A DNA stretch of 64,000 nt from Flavobacterium plurextorum (GTDB lineage Bacteria > Bacteroidota > Bacteroidia > Flavobacteriales > Flavobacteriaceae). Positions within the stretch are counted from its first letter, which is position 1, and every line of letters starts with the position of its first letter. The translations under genes were made by a program, and so were the position numbers. The stretch is from positions 124,001-188,000 of the forward strand of contig NZ_MUHD01000021.1 of assembly GCF_002217395.1 (NCBI RefSeq). The letters are read 5' to 3'. The notes under the pieces are model-generated. The model was not told the DNA's origin. It did not search any database and worked only from the letters and a program-made list of their open reading frames with translations. Below, in pieces: positions 27,594 to 36,452 of the stretch.

Positions 27594-29600
27594 TTATTTG
27601 TCTTCTAAAAGAAGCATTAAATAATGCGCCGCCGACCAGCTGAAATTATAAGCTTCAAGTCCTTTTCCAGTTAGAGGCTGATAATTTTCTCTAATAGAAG
27701 TTCCTTTGTCTAGAACACCGTCAGCGTTATGAATAAGCTTATGCGCTAATTGATTTGCTTCGTTTGTGTATCCGTATTTTTCAAGTCCATTGATGCCAAA
27801 ATAACTTTGATCCAGCCAGATTGGTCCTCTCCAATAACCACCTTCAGGTTTAAATTTCGGATGATTTGCTGCTAATGTCGGTAAGGGAACAAATGTGTTG
27901 AAAATAGCAGGATTAAGCATGTTTTCTTTCATTAATTTAGTTTGTTCTGGAGTTGCAACTTCTGCCCAAATAGGCAGATATCCCTCGCATCCCATAATCT
28001 TTATTAACGATTTTCCGTCGATTGTTGTGTCGTAAAACCAACCCGTAGAAGCATCCCAAAATTGAGTTTGAATTTTAGTTTTTAGTGCTGTGCTTTCCTC
28101 TTGCCAGTCTTTTGATTCTTTGGTCAATTTTAAAACTTGAGCCATCTTACTCAAATAATTTTTTTCGGCATACAAGAATGAATTTAAATCGACACTTTCC
28201 TGATCTAAAGAAAAAGCTTTTTCTCCATTTTTTAAGATTTTACTGTCATCAAAACGAACAGCATTATCCATTCCGCTTTCCCATTTTCCTGCAATTAGAG
28301 TTCCGTCTGTTGAGCCAAATTCGCATAAACCATCTTGATCGTGATCACGTTCTTTGTACCACCAGTTATGGTATAGTTTTAATTTTGGATAAAACTCTTT
28401 TAAGAAAGCTGCATCTTTTGTTTTCTCATAAATTTTCCAAATTGCCCATGCTGCAAGCGGTGCTTTTGTGTTGCGGTAATTGTTTTCTTCGATAAGATTA
28501 TTTCTGTAAACACAATCAGGAATAAAACCGTTTGGTTCTTGATAATCAAATAAAGCACGCATTTGGTTTTTCGCCAATTCAGCATCGTAATTTGCCACAG
28601 CTGCCGCATGTTTCCAGCTGTCCCATGCCCAAAATCCATGAAACCATTCGTAATTGTAGCTCGGAAAAAGACCTCCGTGTTTTAATCCTTCTGCTGCAAT
28701 TCTGGTATTGTTTTGTAATGTCAATTCTAATTTTGCAATTAAATCAGAATAAATATTGTCTTTGTAAATCGCTTTTTTCTTGGCAATTAATTGTGCCAAT
28801 AGATTTTCTTTTTCTTTTTGTGTGTTGTTCAACAGTGTGTTAAATGTTGTTTTAGCTATCGTTTCTTTTTCTTTCTGCCATGAATACTGTGGAAAAATAA
28901 AGGTTTGAGAAACAACAATATCTTTAGTTTCATTAGGTTTTAAAGTTAGTTTTTCAGTTTGAGCTTTATAACCTTCTTTTGTAATTTCGATTGCAGGATT
29001 TGAGTTTAAAAACTGAATGTATCCAATCGCTTTACTTTTTGAAGAAACTATTTTTAAAGTTTTGTTTTCATCGGATAACTTTAAATTATTTAAAAAAAGA
29101 GAGGCATTATAAGACGGATAAAGTGTTATTGTTTTTCCTGTTTTATTGGTAATACTTGTTTTTTGAAGTACCGAATGACCTGACAAATAAACAAGCTGTT
29201 GTTTTACATTTACCTTTTCGTTCTGAAATTGCTGCTCTAAATGGCTGTTGTAACTGCTTTGATTTACTAAAGTGTTTTTCCAGTTAATGGCTTCGTTTTT
29301 ATTTTCGTCAGTAAGCTGTAAAGAAACAAATGATGGACTCAGCCAAACTCCGTTTTGTTCTGTCATTAAAAATGGACCGGAAAATCCTGCCTGCGTATTT
29401 GGTGTATCCAAGAATCCGAATGCAAACCAAGCGCCTTTATCTGAAAAAGCCAATGAGTTACGATCTGTCGCATTCGCTGGATTTCCCTTATAATTTAAGC
29501 TGTTTTTTGCGGATTCTAAAATTGGAAATCCTTTTTGCGCCGAGCCGGATTGTAAGATAAAAAAGAAGGATAGAATAAAAAGTGTATGCCTTTTGCCCAT
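27594..29600 (-). CDS. Secreted GH63-type alpha-glucosidase (YgjK-like)
   Basis: The 668-residue protein has a signal peptide (about 1-21, SGSAQ), an N-terminal beta-domain (about 25-265) and a C-terminal (alpha/alpha)6 barrel (about 285-668). Catalytic candidates are Asp327 in FWAWDSWKH and Glu638 in SIRENYQP, with the GH63 landmarks GYWRGPIWLDQSYFGI and GLEAYNFSWSAAHYL. GH63 includes processing alpha-glucosidase I (removes alpha1,2-glucose) and E. coli YgjK, whose glycosynthase form, as I recall, makes Glc-alpha1,2-Gal. That bond is the outer one of the collagen Glc-alpha1,2-Gal-beta-hydroxylysine unit. Next to GH42 and the hydroxylysine kinase/lyase, the predicted substrate is this collagen disaccharide; trehalase or other alpha-glucosidase activity remains possible. 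Confidence 0.82.
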   Translation of the reverse strand: MGKRHTLFILSFFFILQSGSAQKGFPILESAKNSLNYKGNPANATDRNSLAFSDKGAWFAFGFLDTPNTQAGFSGPFLMTEQNGVWLSPSFVSLQLTDENKNEAINWKNTLVNQSSYNSHLEQQFQNEKVNVKQQLVYLSGHSVLQKTSITNKTGKTITLYPSYNASLFLNNLKLSDENKTLKIVSSKSKAIGYIQFLNSNPAIEITKEGYKAQTEKLTLKPNETKDIVVSQTFIFPQYSWQKEKETIAKTTFNTLLNNTQKEKENLLAQLIAKKKAIYKDNIYSDLIAKLELTLQNNTRIAAEGLKHGGLFPSYNYEWFHGFWAWDSWKHAAAVANYDAELAKNQMRALFDYQEPNGFIPDCVYRNNLIEENNYRNTKAPLAAWAIWKIYEKTKDAAFLKEFYPKLKLYHNWWYKERDHDQDGLCEFGSTDGTLIAGKWESGMDNAVRFDDSKILKNGEKAFSLDQESVDLNSFLYAEKNYLSKMAQVLKLTKESKDWQEESTALKTKIQTQFWDASTGWFYDTTIDGKSLIKIMGCEGYLPIWAEVATPEQTKLMKENMLNPAIFNTFVPLPTLAANHPKFKPEGGYWRGPIWLDQSYFGINGLEKYGYTNEANQLAHKLIHNADGVLDKGTSIRENYQPLTGKGLEAYNFSWSAAHYLMLLLEDK

Positions 29601-29733
29601 GTTATTTCGTCTTTATTGAGTGTTTTTTGTTTTTATTTCAGCCGTTTATATCAATCGATGCTTTTAGATAAATATAATATTGTGGAGAATGGTTTATAGA
29701 ATACTATCTCCAGCAATTTGCTATTAGATAAAA

Positions 29734-29766
29734 AGAATAGCCCAAGAAATATAGGGCTATTCTTTT
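29734..29766 (-). terminator. Terminator after the first SusD-like gene
   Basis: A 10-bp stem AGAATAGCCC / GGGCTATTCT with a 10-base loop; on the minus strand TTTTTATC follows. It lies 24 bases after the SusD stop, so the susCD transcript is at least partly separated from the GH63 gene. Confidence 0.75.
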
Positions 29767-29789
29767 AGAAATTGTAATTATTGAATGGA

Positions 29790-31289
29790 TTAATTTGCTT
29801 GTAATTCTGTTAACGGAATAGGGTAGAAGTTGTTTTTTGCAGCATCAAACCCAGTACGTCCTGCAGCATCAAGAGCAGCTTTTGTTTTTCCCCAACGACG
29901 TAAGTCATAAAAACGATAGTTTTCAAGAGGAAATTCAAGAATTCTTTCGTGTTCGATTTGAGCTTTTACAGCGCTTGCAGTTGTTCCTGTCATTGCTGGC
30001 ATATCTGCTCTATTACGCACTTTGTTGATGTACGGAATTGCTTCTGGTGTACGACCTAATTCGTTTAATACTTCGGCCTGCATCAATAATACGTTTGAGT
30101 ATCTCATTAATGGAACATTGATTGCAGTAAATTCCTGATTCATTTTTTCTTGTGTACTTGGAATAAATTTACGGAATACAGGTTTGTCTGTATCGCCAAA
30201 TTTATCATCATAAGTAGTTCCTAATACTAACGGATTATTTGGATCATTAAAATAAGGATCTTTGAAGAAAATTGTACTGTAAAAACGAGTATCGTAGTTA
30301 CCTGTAGTTGCTGTTTTTCCTTCTTTCTTAAATTCGTTTATAAGTACTTTACTTGGCAGGATTTCGTCCCATCCGCCTAGTTCTGCAGCAGCCATCCAAT
30401 AATGAAGAGCATTACGATAAAAAGCACCGTTTGCTGTTGTTTCTGAGAATTGTAATTCGAAGATCGATTCTCTGGTATTTTTCGCAGTACCATCAAACAT
30501 AGAAACGTAATCTTTAACTAAGTCATATCCTTGTACTTTATTAAGTGCAGTAAGAGACTCGTTTAAGAAAGCTTGTTTTTGAGCTGTTTCTTCATAAGCT
30601 CTGGTTAAATAAGCAAATCCAAGGTAGCTGTTTGCCGCACCGCTTGTTGCACGTCCCGTTTTATCTGTAGATTGTTTTGCAGGAAGTACTGCTGCTGCAG
30701 CTTTAAGTTCGCTTGTAATAAAATCCCATGCTTCAGCACGTGTTGATAACGGAATGCTTAGATCGCTTTCTTTAGTAATGTATTTTTTTCTAACATAAAT
30801 CTGATCCCAGTTTAGAAGCAGTTTCATGTGGTAATAAGCACGTAAAAAACGAGCTTCGGCTTCAATTTGTGCTCTGTCGGCATCGTTTAAATTTGCTGCA
30901 GGAACTTGCGGCAATTTATCGATAACTTGATTAGCATTACTGATTCCTCTATAGTTAAGTCTCCAATACGTTGTAAATTGAGGATTACCATTTGTATAGG
31001 TAAATGTCGAAAGCTCAACCCAGCTTTGGTAGTTTAAGGCATCGCTTCCTAAGTCGCAAATGTCTTCACGATACGCTTCAACCGGCCATTTTACTTCGGC
31101 AAAAGCCCATTCGTCGACAGCTGCTTCAAGTTGTGAATACGTTGCTGCCAAAGCAGATTCAGCATCGGCTTTATTTCTCCAAAAATTACCAGAGGTAAGC
31201 TGGTCTGGAGATTGCTGGTCTAGATAATCACTACAACTTGTAATAGTGAATAAGCTTATGATGGATAATAAATAAAATATCTTGTTCAT
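29790..31289 (-). CDS. SusD/RagB-family outer-membrane lipoprotein (pair 1)
   Basis: The 499-residue protein has a lipoprotein signal (Cys19 in TITSC). It has the SusD start SDYLDQQSPDQLTSGNFWRNKADAESALAA and helical TPR-like segments (LRAYYHMKLLLNWDQIYVRKK). The C-terminal RagB signature is RVRNRADMPA, then LEFPLENYRFYDLRRWGK. It should form the lid of the SusC transporter encoded 23 bases upstream and capture the ligand outside the cell. Neighbouring GH63, GH42 and hydroxylysine genes suggest a glycosylated collagen peptide or glycosyl-hydroxylysine as ligand, which is inference. Confidence 0.93.
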   Translation of the reverse strand: MNKIFYLLSIISLFTITSCSDYLDQQSPDQLTSGNFWRNKADAESALAATYSQLEAAVDEWAFAEVKWPVEAYREDICDLGSDALNYQSWVELSTFTYTNGNPQFTTYWRLNYRGISNANQVIDKLPQVPAANLNDADRAQIEAEARFLRAYYHMKLLLNWDQIYVRKKYITKESDLSIPLSTRAEAWDFITSELKAAAAVLPAKQSTDKTGRATSGAANSYLGFAYLTRAYEETAQKQAFLNESLTALNKVQGYDLVKDYVSMFDGTAKNTRESIFELQFSETTANGAFYRNALHYWMAAAELGGWDEILPSKVLINEFKKEGKTATTGNYDTRFYSTIFFKDPYFNDPNNPLVLGTTYDDKFGDTDKPVFRKFIPSTQEKMNQEFTAINVPLMRYSNVLLMQAEVLNELGRTPEAIPYINKVRNRADMPAMTGTTASAVKAQIEHERILEFPLENYRFYDLRRWGKTKAALDAAGRTGFDAAKNNFYPIPLTELQAN

Positions 31290-31312
31290 GATTTTGTCTT
31301 TTTTAAATAGAA

Positions 31313-34300
31313 TTAAAATATATATTGAACACCTGATACAAATGATCTTGTAAATGGATAAACAAAACGATCAACACCAGTATCAAGAACAGATGCGCGA
31401 GAAAATTCTGGATCAATACCTGAGTAATCAGTGATTGTAAATAGGTTCTCAACACTTACATAAAATCTAAGTTTGTCTATTTTAGCTTTACCTAACATTT
31501 TACTTGGGATTGTATATCCTAATTGTATCTGACGCATTCTCACGAAGTTTCCGCTTTCAAGAAAACGATCAGACTCACGGCTGTTTCCGTTAGGATCTTG
31601 CAATACGGCGCGTGGCATGTTGCTGCGGTTTTCTGGTGTCCAAGAATTTAGAGTCGAAGCCAGCATATTGGTTCCTGCACTCATAGATTCGTAAAAATAT
31701 CTATTTCCGTTATATAGTTTATTACCCCATCCGCTTCCTATTAATGCAGAGAAGTCGAAACCTTTGTAACTCGCTCCTAAACTTAGATTTGCTTCTAATT
31801 TTGGTAATCCTGTTCCAGCGTAAGCTTTGTCATTTTCATCTATAGAACCATCGCCATTTAAATCTTTAAAACGAATATCTCCAGGCTGTGCATTTGGTTG
31901 TAATAAAACACCGTTTTTGCTGTGTGCTTTTACTTCCTCAACAGTTTGGAAAATACCATCGGTTTTATACAAATAGAAACCACTTATTGGACTTCCTACA
32001 CGTGCTTGTGTTGGGAAATGTTCTTCTCCAAATTTCAATCCTTCACCATAAATAGTTTGCCCTTCGTTTGCCAAAGACTCTACTTTGTTTTTAAGTGTGG
32101 TAAGGTTGAAACCTACATTGTATTTAAATTCCTCAACTTGATCACGGTAGTTTACCTCAAGTTCAAAACCGCTGTTGCTGATTTTACCTACGTTAAGTAT
32201 CGGATTATCAATACCTGCAGACGGTGCTAATCTTTTTGTTATCAATAAATTATCAGTAACATTATGATAGTAGTTCATCGAACCACTGATTTTTCCGCTT
32301 TTTAGCGTGAAATCGATACCAACGTTTTTAGAATCGGTTGTTTCCCATTGCAAGTTTCTGTTTTCTAATGCAGTTGCAATACTTCCCGGCCATGGATTAC
32401 TTCCAACTCCTTGTACATAACCGTTGCCTAGAGTATTTCCAGTTTTGATTAAAGTATTTGCAGAGTAATATCCTAAAGCAGCTTCGTTACCCAATTGTCC
32501 CCAGCTTGCACGTAGTTTTAAATTTGAGATGAAAAAGTCTTTTGGGAAGAAGTTTTCTTGATCTATTTTCCATCCTAAAGCAATCGATGGGAAAGTTCCC
32601 CAACGGCTGTCTTCTCCAAATTTAGAGGAACCATCTTTTCTAACCGTCATTTGAAGTAAGTAACGATCGTTGAAAGAGTAGTTTAAACGGCTGAAAAATG
32701 AAACACGATTGTATTGAAATTTTGAACCGTCAGCAGAGTAAGTTCCTCCTTTACCTGCACCGATAGTTTCAAAATTTGGATCTAAAAATCCAGACGGACG
32801 ATCGATTGATACCAGCTCTCCGTTTTCTACAGAATAGTCTGTTGTTTTTCCTTCAACACTTACTTGATTCCAGTTTGATGATTGACCATTAATAGTGTTA
32901 CCAAGCATTAAACCAAAAGTATGTTTTCCAAAAGTTTTATCAACAGTGATGATATTATCTAATATCTGCTCATCCCAATGTGATCTCAACTCCGTTTGCA
33001 TCGGATAAAGATGTACTTCTTTTGGATTAGCAATAAACGGCGGAAAATGAGCCATTTGCTGATTGTTTTTCATGTGGTAAGAATAGGCGATTTTGTATTT
33101 CAGCCATGAAGTAATGTTGGCTGTAATAGCAATATTTGCTGTTAAATCCTGTCCGTTGTCTTTGCTTTTTCTAAAATGTTCTTCTGCCACTGGATTTGTT
33201 CCTGCCGGAAGCCCATTTTTACCTGTTAATCCATAACCATATTGTTCATTTGAATCGTAAACAGGAACTAAAGGAGCCATTGTATATACCTCTTTTAATT
33301 GAAAATTAGGCAGTGCATTTTGTGTTGCTATATAAGCCATTTTTCCATCTACATCAAAAATAGATTTCTTAAAGCTCACTCTTGCACTTGCTGTTTGCTG
33401 ACCAAAATCATTATCGATTACAACTCCTTTTTGTTTTACGTAGTTACCATACAAAGCAAATTTAATATCGCCTTGTCTTCCTTGAACTCCTAAACCATAA
33501 TTTTGAGTAAGTCCAGAACGGAAAACTTCGTCCTGCCAGTCTGTATTAACATCAGATGGAGCAGTAATATAAGCAGGAAGCGGCTTTGGCGATGTAGCAT
33601 ATTTGTTATACTCATCATACATTCTTTTATGTACAGTACGATAACCGTCAGCATCTAATAAGTCTAAAGTGTTAGCAACATTTGTTAAACTTAAAAACGA
33701 ACTAAAATCTACTTTTATACCTTCTTTTTGACCGTTTTTGGTAGTAACTATAATTACTCCATTTGCCGCAACAGATCCATAAATAGCCGCAGCAGCTCCA
33801 TCTTTAAGAACCTCCATCGATTCGATGTTTGTTGGGTTTATAGTTTTAATATCGCCTTGAAATCCGTCAATAATATAAAGCGGTTCAGTTGCTCCAAAGG
33901 TATTTACTCCACGTATTTTTACCCTTACATCAGCACCGGCAATACCACCGCTTTTTTGCACATTTACACCCGCTACTAAACCTTGCAGCGCTTCGGCAGG
34001 ATTTGTCGTAGCTCTTGCTTCAATACTTTCTTTCTTAACAGAGGAAATGGCTCCGGTAACATTACCTTTTTTCTGAGAGCCGTAACCAATTACAATAACC
34101 TCATTAAGCTTATTGGTTTCTTCAGCCATTGTTACATTAATCGTAGTCCGGTTGTCTGCAGTTTCTATTTTTTGAATAAAACCTAAGAACGAATAAATGA
34201 TCGTAGGATTTGTCAAATTTGATGGGAATGACAAGGTATAATTACCATCAAAATCTGTTGAAGCATTGTAGTTTGAATCTTTTATAGAAATGCTTACGCC

Positions 34301-34435
34301 TGGTAACGTATTGTTTTTATCATCAGTTACTTTTCCAGTTATGCTTTTTTGTGCTTGACCATAATGGAGAGTTGGCAGCCATAAACATAATAGTAAAGGA
34401 ATAAAATTCAGCTTCCTAATTAATAGTTTTTTCAT
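31313..34435 (-). CDS. SusC/RagA-family TonB-linked outer-membrane transporter (pair 1)
   Basis: The 1040-residue protein has a signal peptide (about 1-28), a CarboxypepD_reg-like domain (about 30-115, ITGKVTDDKNNTLPGVSI), a TonB-box-like segment (NEVIVIGYGSQKKGNVTGAI) and a plug domain (about 125-235, ALQGLVAGVNVQ, VRVKIRGVNTFGATEPLYII). A large beta-barrel follows, ending in an aromatic residue (SGVQYIF), as in outer-membrane barrels. It works with the SusD-like lipoprotein downstream. The 166-base gap to the upstream dehydrogenase gene is T-rich on the plus strand and shows no clear promoter box to my reading. Confidence 0.95.
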   Translation of the reverse strand: MKKLLIRKLNFIPLLLCLWLPTLHYGQAQKSITGKVTDDKNNTLPGVSISIKDSNYNASTDFDGNYTLSFPSNLTNPTIIYSFLGFIQKIETADNRTTINVTMAEETNKLNEVIVIGYGSQKKGNVTGAISSVKKESIEARATTNPAEALQGLVAGVNVQKSGGIAGADVRVKIRGVNTFGATEPLYIIDGFQGDIKTINPTNIESMEVLKDGAAAAIYGSVAANGVIIVTTKNGQKEGIKVDFSSFLSLTNVANTLDLLDADGYRTVHKRMYDEYNKYATSPKPLPAYITAPSDVNTDWQDEVFRSGLTQNYGLGVQGRQGDIKFALYGNYVKQKGVVIDNDFGQQTASARVSFKKSIFDVDGKMAYIATQNALPNFQLKEVYTMAPLVPVYDSNEQYGYGLTGKNGLPAGTNPVAEEHFRKSKDNGQDLTANIAITANITSWLKYKIAYSYHMKNNQQMAHFPPFIANPKEVHLYPMQTELRSHWDEQILDNIITVDKTFGKHTFGLMLGNTINGQSSNWNQVSVEGKTTDYSVENGELVSIDRPSGFLDPNFETIGAGKGGTYSADGSKFQYNRVSFFSRLNYSFNDRYLLQMTVRKDGSSKFGEDSRWGTFPSIALGWKIDQENFFPKDFFISNLKLRASWGQLGNEAALGYYSANTLIKTGNTLGNGYVQGVGSNPWPGSIATALENRNLQWETTDSKNVGIDFTLKSGKISGSMNYYHNVTDNLLITKRLAPSAGIDNPILNVGKISNSGFELEVNYRDQVEEFKYNVGFNLTTLKNKVESLANEGQTIYGEGLKFGEEHFPTQARVGSPISGFYLYKTDGIFQTVEEVKAHSKNGVLLQPNAQPGDIRFKDLNGDGSIDENDKAYAGTGLPKLEANLSLGASYKGFDFSALIGSGWGNKLYNGNRYFYESMSAGTNMLASTLNSWTPENRSNMPRAVLQDPNGNSRESDRFLESGNFVRMRQIQLGYTIPSKMLGKAKIDKLRFYVSVENLFTITDYSGIDPEFSRASVLDTGVDRFVYPFTRSFVSGVQYIF

Positions 34436-34600
34436 TTGGTGATAGTTTTTGGTTAATTAAAATCCGATAGTTTTTCTTTTTTTTTTAGTTTTTTAAAATT
34501 GTTATAAAAGCAGTTTATTTTTTGGCTTCGGTTTCAAACCTGATATATAAAATGCGATGAATTTTTAATCTGTTTTTTTTTAGTTTTTTTTAGTTTTTGC

Positions 34601-36154
34601 TTACAGATCAAATTTTATTCCTTGCGCCAATGGTAAACTAGTAGTATAATTGATTGTATTGGTTTGTCTTCGCATGTATACTTTCCAAGCGTCAGACCCA
34701 GATTCTCTTCCTCCTCCGGTTTCTTTTTCTCCTCCAAAAGCGCCGCCAATTTCAGCACCAGAAGTTCCTATATTCACATTTGCAATACCACAATCAGAAC
34801 CTGTAACGGATAAAAACAGTTCAGCTTCTCTTAAATTATTGGTCATAATTGCCGATGATAATCCTTGTGCAACACCATTTTGAACAGCAATTGCATTCTC
34901 AACAGTTCCTGAGTATTTAAGTAAGTACAATACAGGAGCAAAAGTTTCATGCTGTACGATTTCGAATGAATTATCTGCCTCAGCAATTGCAGGTTTTACA
35001 TAACAGCCGCTTTCGTATCCTTCGCCAGAAAGTACGCCGCCATCGACTAGAATTTTACCTCCTTCGGCAACTACTTTTTCAAGAGCGTAGTTGTACATTT
35101 CGACTGCTTGTTTGTCGATTAATGGTCCAACATGATTCTTTTCATCCAAAGGATTTCCAATACGTAATTGTTTGTAAGCCGAAACGATTGCATCTCTTAC
35201 TTTGTCATAAATGCTTTCATGAATAATTAAACGACGTGTAGATGTACATCTTTGACCTGCAGTTCCCACAGCACCAAAAACAGCACCAATAACCGTCATT
35301 TTTATATCAGCATCCGGAGTTACAATAATGGCATTATTTCCTCCCAATTCTAACAACGATTTCCCTAAACGTCCTGCAACTGTCTGCGCTACAATTTTAC
35401 CCATGCGAGTAGAACCTGTTGCAGAAATCAACGGAATACGGCTATCATTTGTTAGTATTTCACCAATTTTATAATCGCCGTTGATCAAACAGGAAATCCC
35501 TTCAGGGAGATTGTTTTCTTTGATAACTTCAGCAATAATGTTTTGACATGCAATTCCGCAAAGAGGTGTTTTTTCAGATGGTTTCCAAACACAAACATCA
35601 CCGCAAATCCAAGCTAAAGCTGTGTTCCAAGCCCAAACGGCTACTGGAAAATTAAATGCCGAAATAATTCCAACGACACCCAAAGAATGGTATTGCTCGT
35701 ACATTCTATGTCCAGGACGCTCAGAATGCATAGTCAAGCCATGAAGCTGACGCGAAAGTCCTACTGCAAAATCGCAGATATCGATCATTTCCTGCACTTC
35801 GCCATAACCTTCCTGCAATGATTTTCCCATTTCATATGAAACCAGTTTACCTAAAGCTTCTTTGTTTTTGCGCAGCTTTTCGCCAAACTGACGTACGATT
35901 TCACCACGTTGAGGTGCCGGCATTACTCGAAATGTTTTGAAAGCAGTTGTAGCTGCCTCCATTACTTTTTCGTAATCTGCTGCTGTCGAAGTTTTAACTT
36001 TAGCAATTAACTGTCCGTCAACAGGAGAAAAACTTTCCAGTATTTCCCCGTTCGAAAAGTTATTTAATCCTGTTGACGTTCCTTCGTTAATTTCCTTTAT
36101 GCCTAATTGGTTTAAAGCTTCTTTTATTCCAAATTGTAATTCTGTTGTTGTCAT
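34601..36154 (-). CDS. ALDH7A1-type 2-aminoadipate semialdehyde dehydrogenase
   Basis: The product has 517 residues from the ATG at 36154; a TTG at 36181 is in frame but less likely, and GGTCAAA precedes the ATG as ribosome site. Numbering from that TTG, the catalytic Cys is 312 in GTAGQRCTSTRR and the general base Glu 278 in LLELGGNN. Antiquitin (ALDH7) signatures run throughout: PAPQRGEIVRQFGEKLR, DICDFAVGLSRQLHG, ISAFNFPVAVWAWN, and at the end GGAFGGEKETGGGRESGSDAWKVYMRR (GSDAWK). ALDH7A1 oxidises 2-aminoadipate semialdehyde to 2-aminoadipate, the product of the phospho-lyase at 22796-25093. It would be step three of hydroxylysine breakdown. Confidence 0.9.
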   Translation of the reverse strand: MTTTELQFGIKEALNQLGIKEINEGTSTGLNNFSNGEILESFSPVDGQLIAKVKTSTAADYEKVMEAATTAFKTFRVMPAPQRGEIVRQFGEKLRKNKEALGKLVSYEMGKSLQEGYGEVQEMIDICDFAVGLSRQLHGLTMHSERPGHRMYEQYHSLGVVGIISAFNFPVAVWAWNTALAWICGDVCVWKPSEKTPLCGIACQNIIAEVIKENNLPEGISCLINGDYKIGEILTNDSRIPLISATGSTRMGKIVAQTVAGRLGKSLLELGGNNAIIVTPDADIKMTVIGAVFGAVGTAGQRCTSTRRLIIHESIYDKVRDAIVSAYKQLRIGNPLDEKNHVGPLIDKQAVEMYNYALEKVVAEGGKILVDGGVLSGEGYESGCYVKPAIAEADNSFEIVQHETFAPVLYLLKYSGTVENAIAVQNGVAQGLSSAIMTNNLREAELFLSVTGSDCGIANVNIGTSGAEIGGAFGGEKETGGGRESGSDAWKVYMRRQTNTINYTTSLPLAQGIKFDL

Positions 36155-36258
36155 TTTGACCTTTTTTGATATGTTATTCAACTTTTATCGGACCTTAAAA
36201 AAGCTGATTTTTTGATAAGAGAGATTGCGGTGAATCAATCTGAATTGTAATTATTTTT

Positions 36259-36418
36259 AACACATAGTCCCGATAGCTATCGGGATAGAATTATTGAACT
36301 CAAAAAAGGCGTTTCACTTGCATTAATACATCCCGATGCTTCGGGACTATGTGTGAGAAATGAGTTTCTTTTTGATTTACTTTTTTCAAAAACATAAAAT
36401 CTATGTTTCTATGTGTTT
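36259..36418. repeat. Dispersed palindromic repeat, copy 2 (inverted interior)
   Basis: Ends AACACATAG and CTATGTTTCTATGTGTTT. The interior reads GGCGTTTCACTTG on the plus strand, so this copy is in the opposite orientation to copy 1. It contains the 18-bp perfect palindrome TCCCGATAGCTATCGGGA (36268-36285) and a related hairpin near 36330. Outer flanks GAATTGTAATTA and TATACCCAATG fit the outer inverted repeat of the family. It lies between the DUF1338 stop and the ALDH7 start, in the same transcription direction. Confidence 0.82.
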
Positions 36419-36452
36419 AATTTTTTATGCATTATACCCAATGTTTTGAATA

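Noticed and set aside
25220-34435. A plant or starch polysaccharide utilisation locus
   Set aside because: SusCD plus GH63 and GH42 alone would allow it, but no sugar-kinase, SusE/SusF-like or polysaccharide-specific endo-enzyme is seen, and the flanking genes act on hydroxylysine-type amino acids.
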